Position numbers and translations under genes: made by a program
Source: Blastococcus sp. KM273128
GTDB taxonomy: Bacteria; Actinomycetota; Actinomycetes; Mycobacteriales; Geodermatophilaceae
Direction of reading: 5' to 3'
Length of the DNA: 35,626 nucleotides
Assembly: GCF_021698975.1 (NCBI RefSeq)
Contig: NZ_SSXA01000042.1
Location: 1-35,626 of the forward strand
Shown: piece by piece, positions 8,147 through 15,628 of the stretch
Position numbering within the stretch: position 1 is the stretch's first letter
Layout: each line of letters begins with the position of its first letter
The notes under the pieces: generated by a model
The model's database searches: none
The model's input: the letters and a program-made list of their open reading frames with translations, nothing else
Told to the model about the DNA's origin: nothing

Positions 8147-8321
8147 CGGGGACCCCCGTCTTCCGGAACTGGTTCGGGCAACCTAGCGCAGCGGGAGAAC
8201 CCGCAGGTGGAACCGGGCGCAGGTCCGCCTGCGCCCAATCTGCGCCCCGCGTTCGTTGCCCGGGGCCGGCCGCGCCGGGTTCAGTGGTGGAGGCGCGCTC
8301 CCCCGCTCCGGAGGCGGCGCG

Positions 8322-8423
8322 TGCACCGTTCCGCCCCGGGCGGGGCTGACCGCGCACGGGGGTGGTCAGCTCCCTGCGGAGCGGGCGGGAACGGTGCAGC
8401 GGCCCTGGCCCCGCCGCTGCACC
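8322..8423. repeat. Three-part inverted repeat able to form alternative hairpins
   Basis: GGTGCAGCGGC (8393-8403) pairs perfectly with GCCGCTGCACC (8413-8423) around a 9-nt loop. An overlapping segment, GGAACGGTGCA (8388-8398), pairs perfectly with TGCACCGTTCC (8322-8332). The two pairings exclude each other, the geometry of an attenuator or switch. It lies about 750 bp upstream of the GT2 start. No U-tract follows. Confidence 0.35.
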
Positions 8424-8485
8424 GGCCCGGGTCGGCGGCCGGTGCCGGGGTCGCCCGTCCAGGTGAGGGCCGGGCTCCCTCAATC

Positions 8486-8501
8486 TGTGATCTCGGTCAC
8501 A
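8486..8501. promoter_or_regulatory. CRP/GlxR-type palindromic operator
   Basis: TGTGATCTCGGTCACA exactly matches the TGTGA-N6-TCACA consensus of CRP-family regulators, including actinobacterial GlxR/Crp. It is intergenic, about 340 bp upstream of the membrane-protein start (8146) and 690 bp upstream of the GT2 start. It could link either gene to cAMP. The match is sequence-level only. Confidence 0.55.
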
Positions 8502-8980
8502 ACGAAGCCCTCGCGCAGACCTCCTCGGGCGGCGTCCCGGGGCAGTGGAGCCGAACCGCCGGGTGCCTCGGCCGGCCGCCGGGCGGAGGTGTTCCCCACC
8601 GGCGCCGCCTCCCGGCCGCCGCGCCGGCGCCCGCGCGCGGCGCGCCCGCCCGGCGTCGCCACGGCCGGGCGGGACGGTCGCCCAAAGATGTTCGGCAGGC
8701 GAACGGACGGCGACGCCGATCCGGGCGGGCGCAGCCACCCCGCGCGGTGCTCACCAGGTGTTTTCCCGGTCCTGTGGCAGTGGCCGGGCGCGGGCCGGCG
8801 GCGTCGCCACCATGGCCGACGAGCGACGCCGGGGCGAACGGCCGGCGCTCATCCCGGGCGGGGTGAGCGGGCCGTCGACGACCTCCGGCGTTCGTCGACG
8901 CAGAGTGATCACCGCCCAGTCGAAGGCGCTCGTGGATCGCCCGATCGTGGCGAAAGTGCACGTCACAGGCCGAGCACCGA

Positions 8981-8995
8981 GAGTGATGCTCACTC
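8981..8995. promoter_or_regulatory. Palindrome GAGTGA-N3-TCACTC, possible operator
   Basis: A 6-bp perfect inverted repeat with a 3-bp centre lies 180 bp upstream of the GT2 start. A related AGAGTGATCAC sequence occurs at 8902-8912. Two similar elements about 78 bp apart suggest binding sites for one regulator; no family is identified. Confidence 0.3.
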
Positions 8996-9173
8996 TGCGT
9001 ATCTGGTTGAGCCCGCAAAGATCTGGTGGCCGGGGCCTTCACCGGGGCCCGCGACCCGCATACGTTCGCGGCGCCTGGCCATCGTCGCCACGGCGAGCTG
9101 GGACGCAGGAACACGCACGACCGTGCGGTGCCGCCACCACGGCGGGATCCGCACGGCATCCGGGGGGATTCTG

Positions 9174-10409
9174 GTGGGAACTGAAGCAATCGGGCGCGCC
9201 GACGCGCGCCCCGCGGACGGCGCGACCCGTCCTCCGGCACCGGTGGCGACGCTCGCGCCGGAGATCCCCCGGCAGTACCGCTTCGAGGCCAACGCCGTCG
9301 TCCTGGACCGCCCGGGAACGGCGGCCGAGCCCCGCGACCGCCCGCAGGAGCGGCAGCCCCGGGTCACCGCGGTCATCCCGGCGCACAACGAGGAAGTCGG
9401 CATCGCGCAGACGATCGCCAGCCTCCGGCGGCAGACCCGCCCGCCCCAGCGCATCCTCGTCGCGGCCGACAACTGCACCGACGGCACGGTCGAGATCGCC
9501 CGCGCGCTCGGGGTCGACGTGCTGGAGACCCGCGGCAACACCGCGAAGAAGGCGGGCGCGCTCAACCAGGGGCTGGCCCGCGTGCTGGCCGCGCTGGAGC
9601 CGGACGACGTCGTCCTGTCGATGGATGCGGACAGCCGGCTGAGCCCCGACTTCATCGAGCGCGGGATGCGCTACTTCGAGGCCTACCGGCGGCGCGGCGG
9701 CATCAGCGGCTCCTACGTCGCCGCCGACCACCCGTCGCGGATCGGGCTGCTGCAGAAGATCGAGTACACCCAGGGCCTGCGCACGGTCCACCGGCGGGCC
9801 GGCCGCATCCACGTGCTCTCCGGCGCAGCCACCATGTTCACCGCCGAGGCCCTGCGCGCCGTCGCCGACGCCCGCGGCACCGCGCTGCTGCCCGGCGTGA
9901 GGGGGCAGGTCTACCACGAGGCCTCGCTCACCGAGGACTACGAGCTGACCGTGGCCCTGCAGCGTCTCGGCTACGACCCCCGCTGCGCGCGGGACTGCCG
10001 CGTGGTCACCGACATCATGCCGACCTGGTCGGACTGGCGGACCCAGCGGCTGCGCTGGCAGCGGGGGACGCTCGAGACGCTGATGACCTACGGGTTCGTC
10101 GAGCACACCCGCAAGGCCTGGGCGGTCCAGGTGTGGACCTACCTGCGCAGCCTCGTGCCGCTGCTCATGGTGCTGGCCTGGTCGTACGCGTTCGCGCTCG
10201 AGGAGCCGACGCTGCACCTGATCTGGCTGGCGATCATCCCGGTGTTCGTGCTCGACCAGGTGCTGGCTTCCTGGGGCGCCGGCCGGCGCGGCCGGGTGTA
10301 CGCGGCGGCGCTGCTCCCGATGATCGTCTACGACCTGGCGCAGTCGGTCGTGAACTGGCAAGCCCTGTCCCGCGCGCTGCACGGCGCCGAGCGCGAGTGG
10401 ATCACCTGA
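9174..10409 (+). CDS. Family 2 glycosyltransferase, processive polysaccharide synthase type
   Basis: The product is 411 aa. The GT-A domain has VTAVIPAHNEE near 65, the metal-binding DxD as D151-A-D153, the catalytic-base acidic pair in TEDYE (E254, D255), and QxxRW at 291-295, the mark of processive synthases such as NodC, IcaA/PgaC and hyaluronan synthase. About three hydrophobic segments follow (about 320-395). Unlike IcaA or PgaC, no N-terminal membrane spans are present. The GTG at 9174 is chosen because GGGGGGA lies 5 nt upstream and the frame before it is low-complexity. The TGA overlaps the ATG of the next small gene. With a deacetylase in the same operon, N-acetylglucosamine is the likeliest unit, giving a PNAG- or chitin-like polymer at the membrane; the linkage and sugar are inferred. 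Confidence 0.92.
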   Translation: MGTEAIGRADARPADGATRPPAPVATLAPEIPRQYRFEANAVVLDRPGTAAEPRDRPQERQPRVTAVIPAHNEEVGIAQTIASLRRQTRPPQRILVAADNCTDGTVEIARALGVDVLETRGNTAKKAGALNQGLARVLAALEPDDVVLSMDADSRLSPDFIERGMRYFEAYRRRGGISGSYVAADHPSRIGLLQKIEYTQGLRTVHRRAGRIHVLSGAATMFTAEALRAVADARGTALLPGVRGQVYHEASLTEDYELTVALQRLGYDPRCARDCRVVTDIMPTWSDWRTQRLRWQRGTLETLMTYGFVEHTRKAWAVQVWTYLRSLVPLLMVLAWSYAFALEEPTLHLIWLAIIPVFVLDQVLASWGAGRRGRVYAAALLPMIVYDLAQSVVNWQALSRALHGAEREWIT

Positions 10410-10582
10410 TGGACGCCGGCTTCCCCGCCCTGCTGGAGCAGGTCACCCACGACGGGTTCATGGGCGCGACCGCGGTGCTGACCGCGGTGACGGTGCTGAT
10501 GCTCGGGCTCGCCGTGCGGCGCATCCTGCCGAAGAACCAGCGGGACGACACGCTGCCCACCCCGCTGGAGGAGCGGCGGTGA
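10409..10582 (+). CDS. 57-aa single-span membrane protein between the GT2 and GT-C genes
   Basis: The ATG at 10409 overlaps the GT2 stop as TGATG, and the stop at 10580-10582 overlaps the next GTG at 10579, so the frame is locked into the operon on both sides. The product has an amphipathic N-terminus, one hydrophobic span at about residues 17-36, and a charged cytoplasmic tail (RRILPKNQRDD). Small membrane partners next to GT2 synthases, IcaD for IcaA and PgaD for PgaC, help polymerisation; this could be an analogue by position and size. No sequence similarity to either is claimed. Confidence 0.62.
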   Translation: MDAGFPALLEQVTHDGFMGATAVLTAVTVLMLGLAVRRILPKNQRDDTLPTPLEERR

Positions 10583-12093
10583 CCCTCACCGCCGCCGCAC
10601 CGGCGGAGACCTACCGGGCGCCGCACTGGCACGACGCGCTGTGGCGCAGCCTCCCCGGCCGTCTGGGGCACCCGCGCGCCCGCCGCTGGGTGACGCGGCT
10701 CCCGATGCTGCTGCTGGGGGCCGTGCTCGCCGCCCTGTCGCTGCGGCTGCGCAACGGCGCCTCGGCCGACGAGGCCCTCGCCGTCAACGCGGGCCGGGAC
10801 CTGATCACCCAGTGGGTCACCGGGGCGCCGGCCGCCGCGCACGGCGACCTCCTGCCCGGCGCTCCCTTCCTGCATCCGGTTCTGGTTGCCGCGCTGGACA
10901 GCCTGGGCGGGCTGTTCCTCGTCCGGGCGGCCGGGCTGGCGTGCGTGCTCGCCGCGATGGGGCTGCTCGCCGGCGCCGTGGCGGCGCGCGCCGGGCACCG
11001 GGCCGGCGTCTTCTCGGCGGCGGCCTTCGCGCTGAGCGCCCCGGTCGTCCTCGTCGGGGGGCTCGGCACCGCCGACGCCGTGGCGCTGCTCGGCCTCGCC
11101 ACCGCCCTCTGGGCGATCGCCGCCCGCCGGGGCCCCGCCTCCGCGCTGGCCGCCGGCGGCCTGCTCGCCCTGGTGCCGGTGGTCCAGTACTCGACGGCGG
11201 TGCTCGTCCCCGTCGTCCTCGTCGCCGGTGCCGCGCTCGCCGGGGCGGGCGGGCTGCGGCGGTCGGCGCTCGCGGGCGGGACGGCGGTGCTGCTGACCGG
11301 CGCCGTCCACCTGCTCGGGGCGGGGCCGGGCGCCCGCGCCTGGAGCGACCTCCTCGGGGCCGCGCCGCCCAGCCCCCAGGCGTGGACGACGTCGGCCGGC
11401 TGGCTGCTGCTCGACGTCGGGCTGCTGGCCGCGCTCGCCGTCGTCGCAGCGGTCCGGCTCGCGGGCACGGGCGGGCGGGACGCCGTGCTCGCCGCGGCGC
11501 TGCTCACCGGCAGCGCGGTCTTCCCCGCCGCGCAGCTGTGGACGGGCTCGGCGGTGGCGTTCGACCGCCACCTGGCCTTCTCGGTGCTGTTCCTCGCGCC
11601 GCTGGCCGGGCTGGCGCTCACCCGGATGTCGCGGGGGGTGTGGCGGCTCGGCCCGGTGCTGCTGGTGCTGCCCGTGCTGGTGCTCTTCGGCGTCTCCCGG
11701 TCGGGCACGGTGTATGCGGCGTGGCCGGACGTGCGGCCCGTCGTCGCCGAGCTGCTCGCCGACCCGGTGCCGGGCAGCTACCTGGCCAGCGGCACGGCCG
11801 CGGAGGCGCTCGCCTACCACCTGGGCGACCAGCCCGGGGTGCGGTGGGCGGACACCTACGGCCTCTACGCGCGCGGTGAGGACGCCGTCCGGGTGGCGGT
11901 CGAGGACCTGCACTACTCGACGATCGTCCTGCACTCGGCGAGCACCGGCTCGCCGGCGGAGGACGCCCTGGAGGACGTCGTGCAGACCGCGCTGCACGAC
12001 AACTACACCGCTTACGAGCTGGTGGCGGCAATCCCTGCCTCCGGCGTCGCCGATGCCGATGTGTGGCTGGTCTACCGGCAGGTGGCCCGGTGA
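10579..12093 (+). CDS. Polytopic GT-C-type glycosyltransferase-like membrane protein
   Basis: The product is 504 aa with about ten hydrophobic segments, a short basic cytoplasmic N-terminus and a C-terminal soluble region of about 130 residues. After the first span comes ASADEALAVNAG, with an acidic pair D64-E65 in the first outer loop, the usual place of the catalytic acidic residue in GT-C enzymes (GT39/ArnT-like), which use polyprenyl-phosphate sugars. The C-terminal region has SGTAAEALAYHLG and DEDAV-like stretches seen in actinobacterial GT39-like proteins. The GTG start overlaps the previous stop and the next gene overlaps its TGA, so translation is coupled. A plausible role is decoration of the polymer made by the GT2 enzyme, or an auxiliary export-side function. 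Substrate and polymer are unknown. Confidence 0.75.
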   Translation: MTLTAAAPAETYRAPHWHDALWRSLPGRLGHPRARRWVTRLPMLLLGAVLAALSLRLRNGASADEALAVNAGRDLITQWVTGAPAAAHGDLLPGAPFLHPVLVAALDSLGGLFLVRAAGLACVLAAMGLLAGAVAARAGHRAGVFSAAAFALSAPVVLVGGLGTADAVALLGLATALWAIAARRGPASALAAGGLLALVPVVQYSTAVLVPVVLVAGAALAGAGGLRRSALAGGTAVLLTGAVHLLGAGPGARAWSDLLGAAPPSPQAWTTSAGWLLLDVGLLAALAVVAAVRLAGTGGRDAVLAAALLTGSAVFPAAQLWTGSAVAFDRHLAFSVLFLAPLAGLALTRMSRGVWRLGPVLLVLPVLVLFGVSRSGTVYAAWPDVRPVVAELLADPVPGSYLASGTAAEALAYHLGDQPGVRWADTYGLYARGEDAVRVAVEDLHYSTIVLHSASTGSPAEDALEDVVQTALHDNYTAYELVAAIPASGVADADVWLVYRQVAR

Positions 12094-12950
12094 GGCGCCG
12101 GCCGCTGCTGACCGCGCTGGCGGTGGTGTTCGGGCTGACCTTCGCCGGCCACCAGGTGGTCGCGGACGTGCGGACCAGCGCGGCGGCCTCGGCCGAGCCG
12201 GCGGCCGCTGCGGCGGAGGAGCTGCGGCCGCTGACCAGCGACTGCTCCGGCGGGTACGTCGTGCTCACCTTCGACGACGGGCCGCGGCAGCACACCGGCG
12301 CGCTGCTCGACCGGCTGCGTGATCTCGGGCTGCCCGCCGTCTTCTTCTGGAGCGGGCACAACGTCGAGGGCCGCGGCGAGCTCGTCCGGCGGGCCGTCGC
12401 CGAGGGACACGTCGTGGGCAACCACGCCCAGTCGCACGCGGACCTCACCACCGGGGAGCTGCCCTCGGGCGAGCAGGTGTCGCCGTGGGGGGACGAGCAG
12501 ATCCGCGAGGAGCTGCGGCGGGCCAGCGAGCTGCTGGTGGCCGAGGGCGCGCCGCAGCCGGAGCTGTACCGGCCGCCGTACGGGGCCGTGAACCAGCAGG
12601 TGGACGACGTCGCGCGGGAGCTCGGGCTGCGGTTGGTCATGTCGTTCGGCCGGGACGCGACCGACAACCTGGTCGACTCCCACGACACCGAGGGCGTCTC
12701 CGCCGAGGAGATCGCGGCCAACGTCGTCGGTCCGCTGCGGGACGGCTCGATCGTGACCATGCACGACGGCCTGGGGCAGGCGACGCTCAACTCGATCGCG
12801 GCCCTGCAGCCGATCGTCGACGCGATGAACGAGCGCGGGCTGTGCGCCACCACCGAGGTGCGGCCCGACGCGGACGGCCGGGTGCTCGAGCCGGGGTTCG
12901 TGGGCGCTCAGGTGCCGAGCGCGGCGCCGAAGGCCTCGGCGAAGGGGTAG
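12090..12950 (+). CDS. Secreted polysaccharide deacetylase (NodB/CE4)
   Basis: The product is 286 aa. The basic N-terminus (RRRPLL) and hydrophobic stretch at about 6-22 form a signal peptide or anchor. The NodB domain has motif 1 TFDDGP with D62 and D63, motif 2 as HAQSH with metal ligands H112 and H116 (Ala where the family usually has Ser/Thr), motif 3 RPPYG, and a late MHDG. These enzymes remove N-acetyl groups from chitin, PNAG or peptidoglycan outside the membrane. The GTG at 12090 overlaps the previous TGA as GTGA; the frame stays open upstream but lies within the GT-C gene. It is the last gene of the operon, and its 3' end overlaps that of the convergent GH18 gene by 43 bp. Modification of the operon's polymer is the natural reading, comparable to IcaB or PgaB. 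Confidence 0.93.
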   Translation: MRRRPLLTALAVVFGLTFAGHQVVADVRTSAAASAEPAAAAAEELRPLTSDCSGGYVVLTFDDGPRQHTGALLDRLRDLGLPAVFFWSGHNVEGRGELVRRAVAEGHVVGNHAQSHADLTTGELPSGEQVSPWGDEQIREELRRASELLVAEGAPQPELYRPPYGAVNQQVDDVARELGLRLVMSFGRDATDNLVDSHDTEGVSAEEIAANVVGPLRDGSIVTMHDGLGQATLNSIAALQPIVDAMNERGLCATTEVRPDADGRVLEPGFVGAQVPSAAPKASAKG

Positions 12951-13867
12951 CCCCCGGCGCCCTCGATCGTCATGTCCCACACGTAGGCGCCGCGCACGCG
13001 GACGCCGGCGTCGGCGAGGGTGCGGTAGGCGGCGAGGTAGTCCTCGACCGGCATCTGCCCCGGCTCGCCGAGCGCGGAGCCGGCGTAGGTGGTGCCGATG
13101 GCGAAGCGGGACGGCTCCAGGCCGCGGTCGACCAGCCGGCGCGCCGTCGCGACGATGTCGGCCCGGCGCTCCGCTGCGGTCTGGGCGAAGTCGTAGAACT
13201 GGGGCCCGTAGAGGTCGCAGACCCGGCCGCGCCAGGTCCGGCCGGCGACGGTGGCCTCGCCCTCGGCCAGGGCGAACTCCTCGTACAGGCGCAGGCCGGG
13301 CTCGGCGGAGACGGTGACCGCGAAGTCGGCGCCCCGGCTGGCCTTGAGGCGGGCGCTGGCCCGGACCAGCGCGCCGAGCTCGGTGCCCGCCCCGCCCTGC
13401 TCGAGGTCCCAGTCGACGCCGTCGCAGCCGTAGTCGTCGCAGATCCGCTCGACGCTGCCGACGACCTCGTCGACCTGCTCGTCGGTGCGGACGACGATGC
13501 CGCCGTCGACCGCGCCGCCGACGGAGACCAGCACGGCGGCGCCGCGGGCCTGCACGGCGGCGATGTCGGCGCGCAGCTGCTCGGGGGAGACGCCGCTGCC
13601 CTGGTCGGGGTCGAAGGTCAGCCGGCCGGTGCCGGGCTGCGCGCTGGTCGCGAAGGCCAGGAAGAAGACGGTGACCCGCTCGCTGGCCGTGGTCAGCCGC
13701 GGTGAGCCGTCGGCCCGCCAGTACTCGGCGACGACGGCGCGGGGGAGCGGTTCGGCCGGTTCAGTGGATCGCACAGCGGTGACCACCCCGATCGTGACGG
13801 CGAGCGCCAGGACGCCGACGAGCGCCGGCACCGCGGCGCGGCGCAGGGCGGAGGGCATCCCTGGCAC
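12908..13867 (-). CDS. Secreted or membrane-anchored GH18 chitinase-like protein
   Basis: The product is 319 aa. A hydrophobic stretch at about 11-32 after a basic start is a signal peptide or anchor. The domain is a GH18 TIM barrel: VVAEYW on strand 1, VLVSVGGAVDGG on strand 3, the catalytic DGVDWDLE motif with D149, D152, D154 and acid E156, then YGPQFYDF and a late YVWDMTIEG. All catalytic acids are present, so hydrolysis of beta-1,4-linked GlcNAc polymers is expected. The domain is short, with no carbohydrate-binding module. The ATG at 13867 starts directly at the basic region. It converges on, and overlaps the 3' end of, the deacetylase gene, so its target may be the polymer made next door, for trimming or release, rather than environmental chitin. 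Confidence 0.86.
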   Translation of the reverse strand: MPGMPSALRRAAVPALVGVLALAVTIGVVTAVRSTEPAEPLPRAVVAEYWRADGSPRLTTASERVTVFFLAFATSAQPGTGRLTFDPDQGSGVSPEQLRADIAAVQARGAAVLVSVGGAVDGGIVVRTDEQVDEVVGSVERICDDYGCDGVDWDLEQGGAGTELGALVRASARLKASRGADFAVTVSAEPGLRLYEEFALAEGEATVAGRTWRGRVCDLYGPQFYDFAQTAAERRADIVATARRLVDRGLEPSRFAIGTTYAGSALGEPGQMPVEDYLAAYRTLADAGVRVRGAYVWDMTIEGAGGYPFAEAFGAALGT

Positions 13868-13915
13868 CCCTCCCGACGTCGCTGCGGCGGGTTCGTGCCG
13901 CTGCCGGAGTGTGCC

Positions 13916-14707
13916 TCAGACCAGGCCGCTGTCGATCGACTGCTGCCAGGCCATCTCGTCGATGACGGCGCGCTTCTCGACGTCGTCGAAGCGGACGTCC
14001 TTCCAGCGCCGGCGCTCCTCGCCGAGCGGGCCGCCGCGGTGCCACTCGCCCTTGCGGGTCAGGAACCAGGAGCGGCCGTGGTACCCGGAGCCCTCGAAGG
14101 CCCAGCCGGTGAGCCGGGTGAGGCCGGTGCGCCGCGTCTCGGGCTCGCGGGCGTAGGGGAGGAGATAGAGGCAGACGTCGGTGAACTCCGCCGCGGTGAG
14201 CCGGCGCAGCACGTGCACTGCCGAGCGGACCTGCTGCTCGGTGCGGCGCTCGTCGCGGGCGTAGAGCAGCCAGACGGCGTCCTCGTCGGCGAGCTCGAGC
14301 AGGGTGGTGCGCTGCCGGAGGCGCTCGGCCTCGGCGGCGGCGGCCTCCTGGGCGCGGCGCTTCTCCTCGGCGACGGCAGCGGCTCGGGCGCGCAGGCGGG
14401 CGTTGGCCAGGTCGCGGTCGCAGACCCGCCAGCCCTGCCACAGGTCGGAGTGGTCGGCGCAGACGGCGTGGGTGCACTCGGTGCACTCGCCGATGGCCGG
14501 CTCACCGCAGCGGCAGGTGGCGGCGTCCTCGTCGCGGGTCCGGAGGTAGACGGTGCCGCAGCGACGAGTTTCGCTCGAAGACGAAACGGCGGTTGACTCA
14601 CCGCCGGCGGGGACGAGCTGCTCGATGCGGACGTCGGCATCGCACCGCCAGTAGCCGGTCAGGATCTGCGTGCGCGTGGCCGTCGCCCCACAGGAGGGAC
14701 AGGGCAT
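13916..14707 (-). CDS. Zinc-ribbon and coiled-coil hypothetical protein
   Basis: The product is 263 aa. The N-terminus has CPSC at 3-6 followed by C22 and C50, probably one zinc site, then a second cysteine-rich segment with C65, C67, C75, C78, C83, H80 and H86 resembling a B-box or ribbon. An Ala/Glu/Arg-rich coiled coil spans about 103-135. The C-terminal half is soluble with many charged and aromatic residues (GYHGRSWFLTRKGEWHRG). No enzyme signature, signal peptide or membrane span is seen. The ATG at 14707 is the natural start because CPSC follows at once. It lies 48 bp upstream of the GH18 gene on the same strand. The function is unknown; protein- or nucleic-acid binding is a guess. Confidence 0.62.
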   Translation of the reverse strand: MPCPSCGATATRTQILTGYWRCDADVRIEQLVPAGGESTAVSSSSETRRCGTVYLRTRDEDAATCRCGEPAIGECTECTHAVCADHSDLWQGWRVCDRDLANARLRARAAAVAEEKRRAQEAAAAEAERLRQRTTLLELADEDAVWLLYARDERRTEQQVRSAVHVLRRLTAAEFTDVCLYLLPYAREPETRRTGLTRLTGWAFEGSGYHGRSWFLTRKGEWHRGGPLGEERRRWKDVRFDDVEKRAVIDEMAWQQSIDSGLV

Positions 14708-14781
14708 GCCGCGCAGATTAGGGGCGTGAGCGCCGCGTGGCGGGGAGAACGGCCAGGTGTCGGGCTACGCCGGCACGTACG

Positions 14782-15390
14782 TCACAGGCGCATCGGAACG
14801 GTGGCAGGTGCCGGGGCGTCAGTGGCGCACAGCATCGACAGGACGGGCGTCAGACGGTCGTTGATGACTGCAGCCGTCGTGCGGTGGACGCCGACGGGAC
14901 GGCCGACGGGGTCGGCGATGTCGTCGTTGTCGCGGTCGATGCCCGGGCGGCGGGCGCGGGCTGCGTTCAGTGCGGCGACGAGAACTGTGCCGCGCTCGGG
15001 CAGCGAGGGGGCAGGGTGCGGGTCCACGGCGGCGAAGGGGATGAGTGCTGCCGCCTCGGCGAGCGTGAAGGTGCGACGCAGGGCGCCCGGCGTCAGTTCG
15101 AGCACCGATTGTCGGTGCTGGCGCGTCAGGGTGAGCACTAGATCGGCCTGCCGGACGAGAGTGGCCGTCAACTGGCGTGCTCGGAAGCCGTCCGATCTCC
15201 CACCTAACTCGGCGAGTACGCGCGCGGCGGATGGGTCCATGGGTTTGCCCACGGCCGCTCGCGTGCCGGCACTCTCCAGGCCGATGGCAGCAGCCGCTGC
15301 ACCGAGGTGGGCGTCGATGTGAGCGCGAGCCAGACGCTCGGCGATGGGAGACCGGCAGAGGTTCCCCGTGCAGATGAAGAGCACGCGCAT
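14782..15390 (-). CDS. Low-molecular-weight protein tyrosine phosphatase (Wzb/PtpA type)
   Basis: The product is 202 aa. The catalytic P-loop is at the start: CTGNLCRS, with nucleophile C7, C12 and R13. The general-acid Asp-Pro pair is at D160-P161 in DIADPVGRP. It is longer than the 150-160 residues usual for the family, with an Arg/Ala-rich insertion in the middle and a C-terminal extension of about 35 residues. The gene is divergent from the Wzc-like tyrosine kinase, with 238 bp between starts. Phosphatase and kinase of this kind form a switch that controls polysaccharide chain length and export, so dephosphorylation of the kinase tail at 439-445 is the likely job. The ATG at 15390 is fixed by the P-loop. 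Confidence 0.92.
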   Translation of the reverse strand: MRVLFICTGNLCRSPIAERLARAHIDAHLGAAAAAIGLESAGTRAAVGKPMDPSAARVLAELGGRSDGFRARQLTATLVRQADLVLTLTRQHRQSVLELTPGALRRTFTLAEAAALIPFAAVDPHPAPSLPERGTVLVAALNAARARRPGIDRDNDDIADPVGRPVGVHRTTAAVINDRLTPVLSMLCATDAPAPATVPMRL

Positions 15391-15628
15391 GCCTGCAGTG
15401 CAGCATGTGGTCGTGCGGTCACAGCGGCGCCACTCGGCACAGCGCGCGTTAACTCTCCGCGTCGGGTCGAACGCGCTACGTACCGACTGTCACCAGTTAA
15501 GGCGTTTAGGGGGTGAACACACGCGCAGTGCCAGGTACGTTACTCCCGCGTTTCAGTTCTCAACCAATTGAGGCTGCGGCGAGAACGGGCCCCGACGGGG
15601 GAGGGTCCGGTGTCGAGCGGGGGCTCTG
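15391..15628. promoter_or_regulatory. Divergent promoter region between phosphatase and kinase genes
   Basis: This 238-bp stretch must hold the promoters for both the phosphatase (minus) and the glycan operon (plus). It is more AT-rich than its flanks. It contains an inverted repeat CTCAA-N4-TTGAG at 15559-15572, 57 bp before the kinase start, which may be an operator. Clear -35/-10 pairs are not certain by eye. Confidence 0.45.

Larger units (their letters stand above)
8147..9173. other. Gene-free 1-kb divergent intergenic region
   Basis: No reading frame here looks like a protein on either strand; the open frames are Arg/Pro/Gly-rich and lack ribosome-binding sites. The stretch separates the divergent membrane-protein gene (start 8146) from the GT2 operon (start 9174). 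It carries the CRP-type palindrome, nested hairpins and short palindromes listed separately. A long regulated leader for the GT2 operon would explain its length. Confidence 0.5.

Noticed and set aside
8880..9060. A possible cyclic-di-GMP riboswitch upstream of the GT2 gene, prompted by a GCAAAG element
   Set aside because: The remaining conserved parts of the GEMM motif and its tetraloop receptor are missing.
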